Shown: positions 23,842 through 36,731 of the stretch, one piece after another
Position numbering within the stretch: the first letter of the stretch is position 1
Layout: every line of letters begins with the position of its first letter
DNA from: Sipunculus nudus
Lineage: Eukaryota; Annelida; Sipuncula; Golfingiida; Sipunculidae
NCBI GenBank assembly: GCA_026874595.1
Contig: CM049318.1
Coordinates: 26,626,956 to 26,690,955, forward strand
Length of the DNA: 64,000 nucleotides
Direction: 5' to 3'
Program-made: the position numbers and the translations under genes
The notes under the pieces: generated by a model
What the model saw: the letters and a program-made list of their open reading frames with translations, nothing else
Database searches by the model: none
Told to the model about the DNA's origin: nothing

Positions 23842-24952
23842 TTGTCATTCTCTTTTTAACTGTCATTCTAATAAACATGCTTGACGATAACACATAAAAA
23901 TAACCTCCTCTTTTTTACATCAGAAATACTACATCTGCAGATGAACAAATGTGCCACAGTTTTAGTAGTTGAATGTTTGATCGAGATTGCGTACTTCCAG
24001 GAATGTGAATAAAAGAATACGTAATGAGCATTTCGTAAAGATGACAATTAACCTCAGTTTCATGTTTGATCCCGTTTTAATGCCACTCAATTAATCGCTC
24101 AAATTCGAATATGATAATATCAGAAGATCCAAACCATCTATATAGCACCAAATGTAAAAAATGTTACTTCTGCTTATTTGGTCAAATCCGTATGGCGATC
24201 AAAAGAGTAGTGTACTCCTTCATTATATGCCAAAAGAACATATTGGATTGACCGAGCAAGCAGACAACATAACATTTGATTAATCAGATATTGTATTTTT
24301 CTGATATTCTGTCAAGACGACATAAAAATTCACATGTAATTCCATTAGGCATTTTTCAACATCTGCAGATGAAGTTATTTGCATTATTTTAAAGTTGAAA
24401 ATTTGACGAATATACCATATCCCAAGGGGGAATGAATCAAATATTGCGTAACTCTACTTTTAATTTAAATTTAAGTTCAATATTTCATTAATATACAATA
24501 TCCCAAGGGGAAATAATCAAATATTGCGTAACTCTACTTTTAATTTAAATTTAACGTAAGCTATATTTTCTATTTTAAAATACTTCGAAATTGTTAGTTA
24601 ACCCGAAATAAGTAAGGACATAGAATGAGAATCCGGGTTTTTTTATATACGCAACACTATCCAAAAGGAAGGCCTTACTCTGTTATACTCTTAGCCCATT
24701 CCTCAATTTATTAAACGGTTACAGGTGAAACTGCAAAGAACGGCTCAAATCTTGGCATTTCATTTCTTACTATTATTTTCACTATCTAACTGTAAAGTTT
24801 AAAAAAAAATTACTATACCATGCTCTCTCCTCATCCTTTAGTGTATTCACTGATCTTCCGCTTATTTTTGCACAGGCATTCTACAAAGACTGAGATTTGA
24901 ACAGTGTACAGCATCTCATGAATATTCAACTATGCACCAACTAAATTAAGAC
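23842..24952 (+). repeat. Satellite monomer 24, type A'
   Basis: 1,111 bp. Counterpart of monomer 19 with the same insertion at 24475-24554 and the same B-type end. Confidence 0.95.
24475..24554 (+). repeat. 80-bp chimeric insertion in A' (copy 2)
   Basis: Same borders, length and TTCATTAATAT change as copy 1, inherited through the 5.24-kb duplication. Confidence 0.92.
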
Positions 24953-25981
24953 TTGTCATTCTCTTTTTAACTGTCATTCTAATAAACATGCTTGACGATA
25001 ACACATAAAAATAACCTCCTCTTTTTTACATCAGAAATACTACATCTGCAGATGAACAAATGTGCCACAGTTTTAGTAGTTGAATGTTTGATCGAGATTG
25101 CGTACTTCCAGGAATGTGAATAAAAGAATATGTAAAGAGCCTTTCGTAAAGATGACAATTAACCTCAGTTTCATGTTTGATCCCGTTTTAATGCCACTCA
25201 ATTAATCGCTCAAATTCGAATATGATAATATCAGAAGATCCAAACCATCTATATAGCACCAAATGTAAAAAATGTTACTTCTGCTTATTTGATCAAATCC
25301 CTATGGCGATCAAAAGAGTAGTGTTCTCTTTCATTATATGCCAAAAGAACATATTGGATTGACCGAACAAGCAGACAACATAACATTTGATTAATCAGAT
25401 ATTGCATTTTTCTGTTATTCTGTCAAGACGACATAAAAATTCACATGTAATTCCATTAGGCATTTTTCAACATCTGCAGATGAAGTTATTTGCAATATTT
25501 TAAAGTTGAAAATTTGACGAATATACCATATCCCAAGGGGGAATGAATCAAATATTGCGTAACTCTACTTTTAATTTAAATTTAACGTAAGCTATATTTT
25601 CTATTTTAAAATACTTCGAAATTGTTAGTTAACCCGAAATAAGTAAGGACATAGAATGAGAATCCGGGTTTTTTTTATATACGCAACACTATCCAAAAAG
25701 AAGGCCTTACTCTGTTATACTCTTAGCCCATTCCTCAATTTATTAAACGGTTACAGGTGAAACTGCAAAGAACGGCTCAAATCTGTGCATTTCATTTCTT
25801 ACTATTATTTTCACTATCTAAGTGTTAAGTTTAAAAAATTTACTATACCATGCTCTCTCCTCATCGTTTATTTATTCACTGATCCTCCGCTCGTTATCGC
25901 ACAGGTATTCTACAAAGACTGAGATTTGAACAGTGTACAGCATCTCACGAATATTCAACTACGCACCAACTAAATTAAGAC
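24953..25981 (+). repeat. Satellite monomer 25, type A
   Basis: 1,029 bp. Counterpart of monomer 20 (ATATGTAAAGAGC, GTGTTCTCTTTC, GACCGAACAAG); private GCCTTTCG and ATCCCTATGG. Confidence 0.95.
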
Positions 25982-27020
25982 TTGTCATTCCTATTTTAAA
26001 TGTCTTTCTAATAAACATGCTTGACGATATCACATAAAAATAAACTCCTCATTTTTACATCAGAAATACTACAACATCTGCAAATGAACAAATGTGCCAC
26101 AGTTTTAGTAGCTGAATGTTTGATCGAGATTGCGTAATTCCTGGAGAGTGAATAATAGATTACGTAATGAGCATTTCGTAAACAGGAAAATTAACCTCAG
26201 TTTCATATTTGATCCCGTTTTTCATGACACTCAAATAATCGCTCAAATTCGAATATGATCAAATCAGAGGAACCAAACAATCTATATTGAACCAAATGTA
26301 AAAAAAAATGTTATTTCTGCTTATTTGGTCAAATCCGTATGGCGATCAAAAGAGTAGTGTACTCTTTCATTATGTGCCAAACGAACATATTGGAGTGACC
26401 GAGCAAGCAGACAACATTACATTTGATTAATCAGATACATTATTTTTCTGATATTCTGTCAAGACGACATTAAAATTCACAGTTTATTCCATCAGGCACT
26501 TTTCAACATCTGCAGATGAAGTTATTTGCAATATTTTTAAGTTCAATATTTCATGAATATACAATATCCCAAGGGGAAATAATCAAATATTGCGTAACTC
26601 TAATTTTAATTTTAAGTTTAATGTAAGCTATATTTTCTTTTTAAGATACTTCGAAAATGTTATAGTAAACTTGAAAAAAGTAAGGGCATAGAATGAGAAT
26701 CTGTTTTATTTTATATACGCAACACTATCCAAAAAGAAGACCTTACTCTGTTATACTCTTAGCCCATTCCTCAATTTATAAAAGGGTTCCAAGTGTAACT
26801 GCAAAGTAAGGCTCAAATCTTTGCATTTCATTTCTTACTATTATTTTCACTATCTAACTGTAAAGTTTAAAAAAAAATTACTATACCATGCTCTCTCCTC
26901 ATCCTTTAGTGTATTCACTGATTCTCCGCTTATTTTTGCACAGGCATTCTACAAAGACTGAGATTTGAACAGTGTACAGCATCTCATGAATATTCAACTA
27001 CGCACCAACTAAATTAAGAC
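25982..27020 (+). repeat. Satellite monomer 26, type B
   Basis: 1,039 bp. Counterpart of monomer 21, with private GTTATTTCTGC. Confidence 0.95.
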
Positions 27021-28048
27021 TTGTCATTCTCTTTTTAACTGTCATTCAAAAAAAACATGCTTGACGATAACACATAAAAATAACCTCCTCTTTTTACATC
27101 AGAAATACTACATCTGCAGATGAACAAATGTGCCACAGTTTTAGTAGTTGAATGTTTGATCGAGATTGCGTACTTCCAGGAATGTGAATAAAAGAATACG
27201 TAATGAGCATTTCGTAAAGATGACAATTAACCTCAGTTTCATGTTTGATCCCGTTTTAATGCCACTCAATTAATCGCTCAAATTCGAATATGATAATATC
27301 AGAAGATCCAAACCATCTATATAGCACCAAATGTAAAAAATGTTACTTCTGCTTATTTGGTCAAATCCGTATGGCGATCAAAAGAGTAGTGTACTCTTTC
27401 ATTATATGCCAAAAGAACATTTTGGATTGACCGAGCAAGCAGACAACATAACATTTGATTAATCAGATATTGCATTTTTCTGTTATTCTGTCAAGACGAC
27501 ATAAAAATTCACATGTAATTCCATTAGGCATTTTTCAACATCTGCAGATGAAGTTATTTGCAATATTTTAAAGTTGAAAATTTGACGAATATACCATATC
27601 CCAAGGGGGAATGAATCAAATATTGCGTAACTCTACTTTTAATTTAAATTTAACGTAAGCTATATTTTATATTTTAAAATACTTCGAAATTGTTAGTTAA
27701 TCCGAAATAAGTAAGGACATAGAATGAGAATCCGGGTTTTTTTATATACGCAACACTATCCAAAAAGAAGGCCTTACTCTGTTATACTCTTAGCCCATTC
27801 CTCAATTTATTAAACGGTTACAGGTGAAACTGCAAAGAACGGCTCAAATCTGTGCATTTCATTTCTTACTATTATTTTCACTATCTAAGTGTTAAGTTTA
27901 AAAAATTTACTATACCATGCTCTCTCCTCATCGTTTATTTATTCACTGATCCTCCGCTCGTTATCGCACAGGTATTCTACAAAGACTGAGATTTGAACAG
28001 TGTACAGCATCTCACGAATATTCAACTACGCACCAACTAAATTAAGAC
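27021..28048 (+). repeat. Satellite monomer 27, type A
   Basis: 1,028 bp. CATTCAAAAAAAACATGC at the start, a shortened T-run (CTCTTTTTACATC), CATTTTGGATTG and TTAATCCGAAAT. The indels open a 63-codon minus-strand frame (27035-27226, TTG start) that is not conserved in neighbours. Confidence 0.95.
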
Positions 28049-29088
28049 TTGTCATTCCTATTTTAAATGTCTTTCTAATAAACATGCTTGACGATATCAC
28101 ATAAAAATAAACTCCTCATTTTTACATCAGAAATACTACAACATCTGCAAATGAACAAATGTGCCACAGTTTTAGTAGTTGAATGTTTGATCGAGATTGC
28201 GTAATTCCTGGAGAGTGAATAATAGATTACGTAATGAGCATTTCGTAAACAGGAAAATTAACCTCAGTTTCATGTTTGATCCCGTTTTTCATGACACTCA
28301 AATAATCGCTCAAATTCGAATATGATCAAATCAGAGGAACCAAACAATCTATATTGAACCAAATGTAAAAAAAAAATGTTACTTCTGCTAATTTGGTCAA
28401 ATCCGTATGGTGATCAAAAGAGTAGCGTACTCTTTCATTATGTGCCAAACGAACATATTGGATTGACCGAGCAAGCAGACAACATTACATTTGATTAATC
28501 AGATACATTATTTTTCTGATATTCTGTCAAGACGACATTAAAATTCACAGTTTATTCCATCAGGCACTTTTCAACATCTGCAGATGAAGTTATTTGCAAT
28601 ATTTTTAAGTTCAATATTTCATGAATATACAATATCCCAAGGGGAAATAATCAAATATTGCGTAACTCTAATTTTAATTTTAAGTTTAATGTAAGCTATA
28701 TTTTCTTTTTATGATACTTCGAAAATGTTACAGTAAACTTGAAAAAAGTAAGGGCATAGAATGAGAATCTGTTTTATTTTATATACGCAACACTATCCAA
28801 AAAGAAGACCTTACTCTGTTATACTCTTAGCCCATTCCTCAATTTATAAAAGGGTTCCAAGTGTAACTGCAAAGTAAGGCTCAAATCTTTGCATTTCATT
28901 TCTTACTATTATTTTCACTATCTAACTGTAAAGTTTAAAAAAAAATTACTATACCATGCTCTCTCCTCATCCTTTAGTGTATTCACTGATTCTCCGCTTA
29001 TTTTTGCACAGGCATTCTACAGAGACTGAGATTTGAACAGTGTACAGCATCTCATGAATATTCAACTACGCACCAACTAAATTAAGAC
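28049..29088 (+). repeat. Satellite monomer 28, type B
   Basis: 1,040 bp. Private ATGGTGATC, GTAGCGTAC, TTTATGATAC, GTTACAGTAAAC and TACAGAGACTG, on the GATATCACAT/GGCACTTTTC background of monomer 21. Confidence 0.95.
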
Positions 29089-30116
29089 TTGTCATTCTCT
29101 TTTTAACTGTCATTCTAATAAACATGCTTGACGATAACTCATAAAAATAACCTCCTCTTTTTTACATCAGAAATACTACATCTGCAGATGAACAAATATG
29201 CCACAGTTTTAGTAGTTGAATGTTTGATCGAGATTGCGTACTTCCAGGAATGTGAATAAAAGAATACGTAATGAGCATTTCGTAAAGATGACAATTAACC
29301 TCAGTTTCATGTTTGATCCCGTTTTAATGCCACTCAATTAATCGCTCAAATTCGAATATGATAATATCAGAATATCCAAACCATCTATATAGCACCAAAT
29401 GTAAAAAATGTTACTTCTGCTTATTTGGTCAAATCCGTATGGCGATCAAAAGAGTAGTGTACTCTTTCATAATATGCCAAAAGAACATATTGGATTGACC
29501 GAGCAAGCAGACAACATAACATTTGATTAGTCAGATATTGCATTTTTCTGTTATTCTGTCAAGACGACATAAAAATTCACAGTTAATTCCATTAGGCATT
29601 TTTCAACATCTGCAGATGAAGTTATTTGCAATATTTTAAAGTTGAAAATTTGACGAATATACCATATCCCAAGGGGGAATGAATCAAATATTGCGTAACT
29701 CTACTTTTAATTTAAATTTAACGTAAGCTATATTTTATATTTTAAAATACTTCGAAATTGTTAGTTAACCCGAAATAAGTAAGGACATAGAATGAGAATC
29801 CGGGTTTTTTTATATACGCAACACTATCCAAAAAGAAGGCCTTACTCTGTTATACTCTTAGCCCATTCCTCAATTTATTAAACGGTTACAGGTGAAACTG
29901 CAAAGAACGGCTCAAATCTGTGCATTTCATTTCTTACTATTATTTTCACTATCTAAGTGTTAAGTTTAAAAAATTTACTATACCATGCTCTCTCCTCATC
30001 GTTTATATATTCACTGATCCTCCGCTCGTTATCGCACAGGTATTCTACAAAGACTGAGATTTGAACAGTGTACAGCATCTCACGAATATTCAACTACGCA
30101 CCAACTAAATTAAGAC
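29089..30116 (+). repeat. Satellite monomer 29, type A
   Basis: 1,028 bp. AAATATGCCACAG and CAGAATATCC link it to monomers 12 and 14, 15-17 kb upstream. Private GATAACTCAT, GATTAGTCAG and CACAGTTAATTCC. Confidence 0.95.
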
Positions 30117-31153
30117 TTGTCATTCCTATTTTAAATGTCTTTCTAATAAACATGCTTGACGATAACACATAAAAATAACCTCCTCTTTTTTTACATCAGA
30201 AATACTACAACATCTGCAAATGAACAAATGTGCCACAGTTTTAGTAGTTGAATGTTTGATCGAGATTGCGTAATTCCTGGAGAGTGAATAATAGATTACG
30301 TAATGAGCATTTCGTAAACAGGAAAATTAACCTCAGTTTCATGTTTGATCCCGTTTTAATGCCACTCGAATAATCGCTCAAATACGAATATGATCAAATC
30401 AGAGGAACCAAACAATCTATATTGAACCAAATGTAAAAAAAATGTTACTTCTGCTTATTTGGTCAAATCCGTATGGCGATCAAAAGAGTAGTGTACTCTT
30501 TCATTATGTGCCAAACGAACATATTGGATTGACCAAGCAAGCAGACAACATTACATTTGATTAATCAGATACATTATTTTTCTGATATTCTGTCAAGACG
30601 ACATTAAAATTCACAGTTTATTCCATCAGGCATTTTTCAACATCTGCAGATGAAGTTATTTGCAATATTTTTAAGTTCAATATTTCATGAATATACAATA
30701 TCCCAAGGGGAAATAATCAAATATTGCGTAACTCTAATTTTAATTTTAAGTTTAATGTAAGCTATATTTTCTTTTTAAGATACTTCGAAAATATTATAGT
30801 AAACTCGAAATAAGTAAGGGCATAGAATGAGAATCTGTTTTATTTTATATACGCAACACTATCCAAAAAGAAGACCTTACTCTGTTATACTCTTAGCCCA
30901 TTCCTCAATTTATAAAAGGGTTCCAAGTGTAACTGCAAAGTAAGGCTCAAATCTTTGCATTTCATTTCTTACTATTATTTTCACTATCTAACTGTAAAGT
31001 TTAAAAAAAATTACTATACCATGCTCTCTCCTCATCCTTGAGTGTATTCACTGATCCTCCGCTTATTTCTGCACAGGCATTCTACAAAGACTGAGATTTG
31101 AACAGTGTACAGCATCTCATGAATATTCAACTACGCACCAACTAAATTAAGAC
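30117..31153 (+). repeat. Satellite monomer 30, type B with an A patch
   Basis: 1,037 bp. At 30355-30367 it has A-type TTAATGCCACTC in place of B-type TTTCATGACACTC, the reverse of the patch in monomers 6 and 10. Marks CAAATACG, AAAATATTATAG and CCTTGAGTG recur in monomers 38 and 44, which also precede C units. Confidence 0.94.
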
Positions 31154-31562
31154 TTGTCATTCTCTTTTTAACTGTCATTCTAATAAACATGCTTGACGAT
31201 AACACATAAAAATAACCTCCTCTTTTTTACATCAGAAATACTACATCTGCAGATGAACAAATGTGCCACAGTTTTAGTAGTTGAATGTTTGATCGAGATT
31301 GCGTACTTCCAGGAATGTGAATAAAAGAATACGTAATGAGCATTTCGTAAACAGGAAAATTAACCTCAGTTTCATGTTTGATCCCGTTTTTTCACTATCT
31401 AAGTGTTAAGTTTAAAAAATTTACTATACCATGCTCTCTCCTCATCGTTTATATATTCACTGATCCTCCGCTCGTTATCGCACAGGTATTCTACAAAGAC
31501 TGAGATTTGAACAGTGTACAGCATCTAACGAATATTCAACTACGCACCAACTAAATTAAGAC
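31154..31562 (+). repeat. Satellite monomer 31, 409-bp C/A deletion fusion
   Basis: The first ~240 bp are type C up to GATCCCGTTTTTTCA near 31395; it then jumps to the 3' end of a type A unit (CTATCTAAGTGTTAAG onward). Both parents contain TTTTCA at the joint, so six bases of microhomology are visible. If the lost DNA was the rest of a C plus most of the next A, as at 15499-17561, about 1,655 bp are missing. Confidence 0.93.
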
Positions 31563-32598
31563 TTGTCAATCCTATTTTAAATGTCTTTCTAATAAACATG
31601 CTTGACGATAACACATAAAAATAACCTCCTTTTTTTACATCAGAAATACTACAACATCTGCAAATGAACAAATGTGCCACAGTTTTAGTAGTTGAATGTT
31701 TGATCGAGATTGCGTAATTCCTGGAGAGTGAATAATAGATTACGTAATGAGCATTTCGTAAACAGGAAAATTAACCTCAGTTTCATGTTTGATCCCGTTT
31801 TTCATGACACTCAAATAATCGCTCAAATTCGAATATGATCAAATCAGAGGAACCAAACAATCTATTTTGAACCAAATGTAAAAAAAAGTTACTTCTGCTT
31901 ATTTGGTCAAATCCGTATGGCGATCAAAAGAGTAGTGTACTCTTTCATTATGTGCCAAACGAACATATTGGATTGACCAAGCAAGCAGACAACATTACAT
32001 TTGATTAATCAGATACATTATTTTTCTGATATTCTGTCAAGACGACATTAAAATTCACAGTTTATTCCATCAGGCATTTTTCAACATCTGCAGATGAAGT
32101 TATTTCCAATATTTTTAAGTTCAATATTTCATGAATATACAATATCCCAAGGGGAAATAATCAAATATTGCGTAACTCTAATTTTAATTTTAAGTTTAAT
32201 GTAAGCTATATTTTCTTTTTAAGAAACTTCGAAAATGTTATAGTAAACTCGAAATAAGTAAGGGCATAGAATGAGAATCTGTTTTATTTTATATACGCAA
32301 CACTATCCAAAAAGAAGACCTCACTCTGTTATACTCTTAGCCCATTCCTCAATTTATTAAACGGTTACAGGTGAAACTGCAAAGAACGGCTCAAATCTTG
32401 GCATTTCATTTCTTACTATTATTTTCACTATCTAACTGTAAAGTTTAAAAAAAAATTACTATACCATGCTCTCTCCTCATCCTTTAGTGTATTCACTGAT
32501 CCTCCGCTTATTTTTGCACAGGCATTCTACAAAGACTGAGATTTGAACAGTGTACAGCATCTCATGAATATTCAACTACGCACCAACTAAATTAAGAC
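31563..32598 (+). repeat. Satellite monomer 32, B/A' fusion
   Basis: 1,036 bp. The 5' two thirds match B monomer 18 (TTGTCAATCC, CTATTTTGAACC, CTCACTCTG), but from TTATTAAACGG onward it is the A' 3' end (ACGGCTCAAATCTTGGC, CTAACTG). Compared with monomers 18+19 (2,147 bp), exactly 1,111 bp is lost, one A' unit. The fusion removed the B-type TATAAAAGGG. Confidence 0.92.
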
Positions 32599-33626
32599 TT
32601 GTCATTCTCTTTTTAACTGTCATTCTAATAAACATGCTTGACGATAACACATAAAAATAACCTCCTCTTTTTCACATCAGAAATACTACATCTGCAGATG
32701 AACAAATGTGCCACAGTTTTAGTAGTTGAATGTTTGATCGAGATTGCGTACTTCCAGGAATGTGAATAAAAGAATACGTAATGAGCATTTCGTAAAGATG
32801 ACAATTAACCTCAGTTTCATGTTTGATCCCGTTTTAATGCCACTCAATTAATCGCTCAAATTCGAATATGATAATATCAGAAGATCCAAACCATCTATAT
32901 AGCACCAAATGTAAAAAATGTTACTTCTGCTTATTTGGTCAAATCCGTATGGCGATCAAAAGAGTAGTGTACTCTTTCATTATATGCCAAAAGAACATAT
33001 TGGATTGACCGAGCAAGCAGACAACATAACATTTGATTAATCAGATATTGCATTTTTCTGTTATTCTGTCAAGACGACATAAAAATTCACATGTAATTCC
33101 ATTAGGCATTTTTCAACATCTGCAGATGAAGTTATTTGCAATATTTGAAAGTTGAAAATTTGACGAATATACCATATCCCAAGGGGGAATGAATCAAATA
33201 TTGCGTAACTCTACTTTTAATTTAAATTTAACGTAAGCTATATTTTATATTTTAAAATACTTCGAAATTGTTAGTTAACCCGAAATAAGTAAGGACATAG
33301 AATGAGAATCCGGGTTTTTTTATATACGCAACACTATCCAAAAAGAAGGCCTTACTCTGTTATACTCTTAGCCCATTCCTCAATTTATTAAACGGTTACA
33401 GGTGAAACTGCAAAGAACGGCTCAAATCTGTGCATTTCATTTCTTACTATTATTTTCACTATCTAAGTGTTAAGTTTAAAAAATTTATTATACCATGCTC
33501 TCTCCTCATCGTTTATATATTCACTGATCCTCCGCTCGTTATCGCACAGGTATTCTACAAAGACTGAGATTTGAACAGTGTACAGCATCTAACGAATATT
33601 CAACTACGCACCAACTAAATTAAGAC
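32599..33626 (+). repeat. Satellite monomer 33, type A
   Basis: 1,028 bp. Begins CTCTTTTTCACATC like monomer 17; private AATATTTGAAAG and TTTATTATACC; ends CATCTAACG, a mark shared with monomers 31, 43 and 46. Confidence 0.95.
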
Positions 33627-34663
33627 TTGTCAATCCTATTTTAAATGTCTTTCTAATAAACATGCTTGACGATAACACATAAAAATAACCTCCTTTTTTT
33701 ACATCAGAAATACTACAACATCTGCAAATGAACAAATGTGCCACAGTTTTAGTAGTTGAATGTTTGATCGAGATTGCGTAATTCCTGGAGAGTGAATAAT
33801 AGATTACGTAATGAGCATTTCGTAAACAGGAAAATTAACCTCAGTTTCATGTTTGATCCCGTTTTTCATGACACTCAAATAATCGCTCAAATTCGAATAT
33901 GATCAAATCAGAGGAACCAAACAATCTATTTTGAACCAAATGTAAAAAAAATGTTACTTCTGCTTATTTGGTCAAATCCGTATGGCGATCAAAAGAGTAG
34001 TGTACTCTTTCATTATGTGCCAAACGAACATATTGGATTGACCGAGCAAGCAGACAACATTACATTTGATTAATTAGATACATTATTTTTCTGATATTCT
34101 GTCAAGACGACATTAAAATTCACAGTTTATTCCATCAGGCATTTTTCAACATCTGCAGATGAAGTTATTTGCAATATTTTTAAGTTCAATATTTCATGAA
34201 TATACAATATCCCAAGGGGAAATAATCAAATATTGCGTAACTCTAATTTTAATTTTAAGTTTAATGTAAGCTATATTTTCTTTTTAAGATACTTCGAAAA
34301 TGTTATAGTAAACTCGAAATAAGTAAGGGCATAGAATGAGAATCTGTTTTATTTTATATACGCAACACTGTCCAAAAAGAAGACCTCACTCTGTTATACT
34401 CTTAGCCCATTCCTCAATTTATAAAAGGGTTCCAAGTGTAACTGCAAAGTAAGGCTCAAATCTTTGCATTACATTTCTTACTATTATTTTCACTATCTAA
34501 CTGTAAAGTTTTAAAAAAAATTACTATACCATGCTCTCTCCTCATCCTTTAGTGTATTCACTGATCCTCCGCTTATTTTTGCACAGGCATTCTACAAAGA
34601 CTGAGATTTGAACAGTGTACAGCATCTCATGAATATTCACTTACGCACCAACTAAATTAAGAC
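33627..34663 (+). repeat. Satellite monomer 34, type B
   Basis: 1,037 bp. Monomer 18/23 lineage (TTGTCAATCC, CATTACATTTC, ATTCACTTACG) with private TTAATTAGATAC and AACACTGTCC. Confidence 0.95.
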
Positions 34664-35692
34664 TTGTCATTCTCTTTTTAACTGTCATTCTAATAAACAT
34701 GCTTGACGATAACACATAAAAATAACCTCCTCTTTTTTACATCAGAAATACTACATCTGCAGATGAACAAATGTGCCACAGTTTTAGTAGTTGAATGTTT
34801 GATCGAGATTGCGTACTTCCAGGAATGTGAATAAAAGAATACGTAATGAGCATTTCGTAAAGATGACAATTAACCTCAGTTTCATGTTTGATCCCGTTTT
34901 AATGCCACTCAATTAATCGCTCAAATTCGAATATGATAATATCAGAAGATCCAAACCATCTATATAGCACCAAATGTAAAAAATGTTACTTCTGCTTATT
35001 TGGTCAAATCCGTATGGCGATCAAAAGAGTAGTGTTCTCTTTCATTATATGCCAAAAGAACATATTGGATTGACCGAACAAGCAGACAACATAACATTTG
35101 ATTAATCAGATATTGCATTTTTCTGTTATTCTGTCAAGACGACATAAAAATTCACATGTAATTCCATTAGGCATTTTTCAACATCTGCAGATGAAGTTAT
35201 TTGCAATATTTTAAAGTTGAAAATTTGACGAATATACCATATCCCAAGGGGGAATGAATCAAATATTGCGTAACTCTACTTTTAATTTAAATTTAACGTA
35301 AGCTATATTTTCTATTTTAAAATACTTCGAAATTGTTAGTTAACCCGAAATAAGTAAGGACATAGAATGAGAATCCGGGTTTTTTTTATATACGCAACAC
35401 TATCCAAAAAGAAGGCCTTACTCTGTTATACTCTTAGCCCATTCCTCAATTTATTAAACGGTTACAGGTGAAACTGCAAAGAACGGCTCAAATCTGTGCA
35501 TTTCATTTCTTACTATTATTTTCACTATCTAAGTGTTAAGTTTAAAAAATTTACTATACCATGCTCTCTCCTCATCGTTTATTTATTCACTGATCCTCCG
35601 CTCGTTATCGCACAGGTATTCTACAAAGACTGAGATTTGAACAGTGTACAGCATCTCACGAATATTCAACTACGCACCAACTAAATTAAGAC
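34664..35692 (+). repeat. Satellite monomer 35, type A (A'/A exchange product)
   Basis: 1,029 bp. The first ~350 bp match the A' lineage (AATACGTAATGAGC, TTTGGTCAAATCC). From GTGTTCTCTTTC and GACCGAACAAG on it matches monomers 20/25. An in-register crossover between A' and the next A explains both the mosaic and the missing 1,111 bp. Confidence 0.93.
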
Positions 35693-36731
35693 TTGTCATT
35701 CCTATTTTAAATGTCTTTCTAATAAACATGCTTGACGATATCACATAAAAATAAACTCCTCATTTTTACATCAGAAATACTACAACATCTGCAAATGAAC
35801 AAATGTGCCACAGTTTTAGTAGCTGAATGTTTGATCGAGATTGCGTAATTCCTGGAGAGTGAATAATAGATTACGTAATGAGCATTTCGTAAACAGGAAA
35901 ATTAACCTCAGTTTCATATTTGATCCCGTTTTTCATGACACTCAAATAATCGCTCAAATTCGAATATGATCAAATCAGAGGAACCAAACAATCTATATTG
36001 AACCAAATGTAAAAAAAAATGGTACTTCTGCTTATTTGGTCAAATCCGTATGGCGATCAAAAGAGTAGTGTACTCTTTCATTATGTGCCAAACGAACATA
36101 TTGGAGTGACCGAGCAAGCAGACAACATTACATTTGATTAATCAGATACATTATTTTTCTGATATTCTGTCAAGACGACATTAAAATTCACAGTTTATTC
36201 CATCAGGCACTTTTCAACATCTGCAGATGAAGTTATTTGCAATATTTTTAAGTTCAATATTTCATGAATATACAATATCCCAAGGGGAAATAATCAAATA
36301 TTGCGTAACTCTAATTTTAATTTTAAGTTTAATGTAAGCTATATTTTCTTTTTAAGATACTTCGAAAATGTTATAGTAAACTTGAAAAAAGTAAGGGCAT
36401 AGAATGAGAATCTGTTTTATTTTATATACGCAACACTATCCAAAAAGAAGACCTTACTCTGTTATACTCTTAGCCCATTCCTCAATTTATAAAAGGGTTC
36501 CAAGTGTAACTGCAAAGTAAGGCTCAAATCTTTGCATTTCATTTCTTACTATTATTTTCACTATCTAACTGTAAAGTTTAAAAAAAAATTACTATACCAT
36601 GCTCTCTCCTCATCCTTTAGTGTATTCACTGATTCTCCGCTTATTTTTGCACAGGCATTCTACAAAGACTGAGATTTGAACAGTGTACAGCATCTCATGA
36701 ATATTCAACTACGCACCAACTAAATTAAGAC
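35693..36731 (+). repeat. Satellite monomer 36, type B
   Basis: 1,039 bp. Full set of monomer 21/26 marks (GTAGCTGAATG, GGAGTGACC, GGCACTTTTC, GATTCTCCG) with private ATGGTACTTC. Confidence 0.95.

Larger units (their letters stand above)
21777..27020 (+). repeat. Five-unit higher-order repeat A-B-A'-A-B, copy 2
   Basis: 5,244 bp, directly adjacent to copy 1, with units at 21777, 22805, 23842, 24953 and 25982. Its first A differs from that of copy 1 in the opening ~100 bp (poly-A expansion before ACATGC) and resembles monomers 27 and 37 there, so the duplication boundary lies inside that monomer. Confidence 0.94.
32599..36731 (+). repeat. Contracted copy of the five-unit higher-order repeat
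   Basis: 4,133 bp with units at 32599, 33627, 34664 and 35693. Relative to the full 5,244-bp repeat it lacks 1,111 bp, the length of A'. The monomer at 34664 sits where A' and the second A should be and combines marks of both. Confidence 0.92.
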
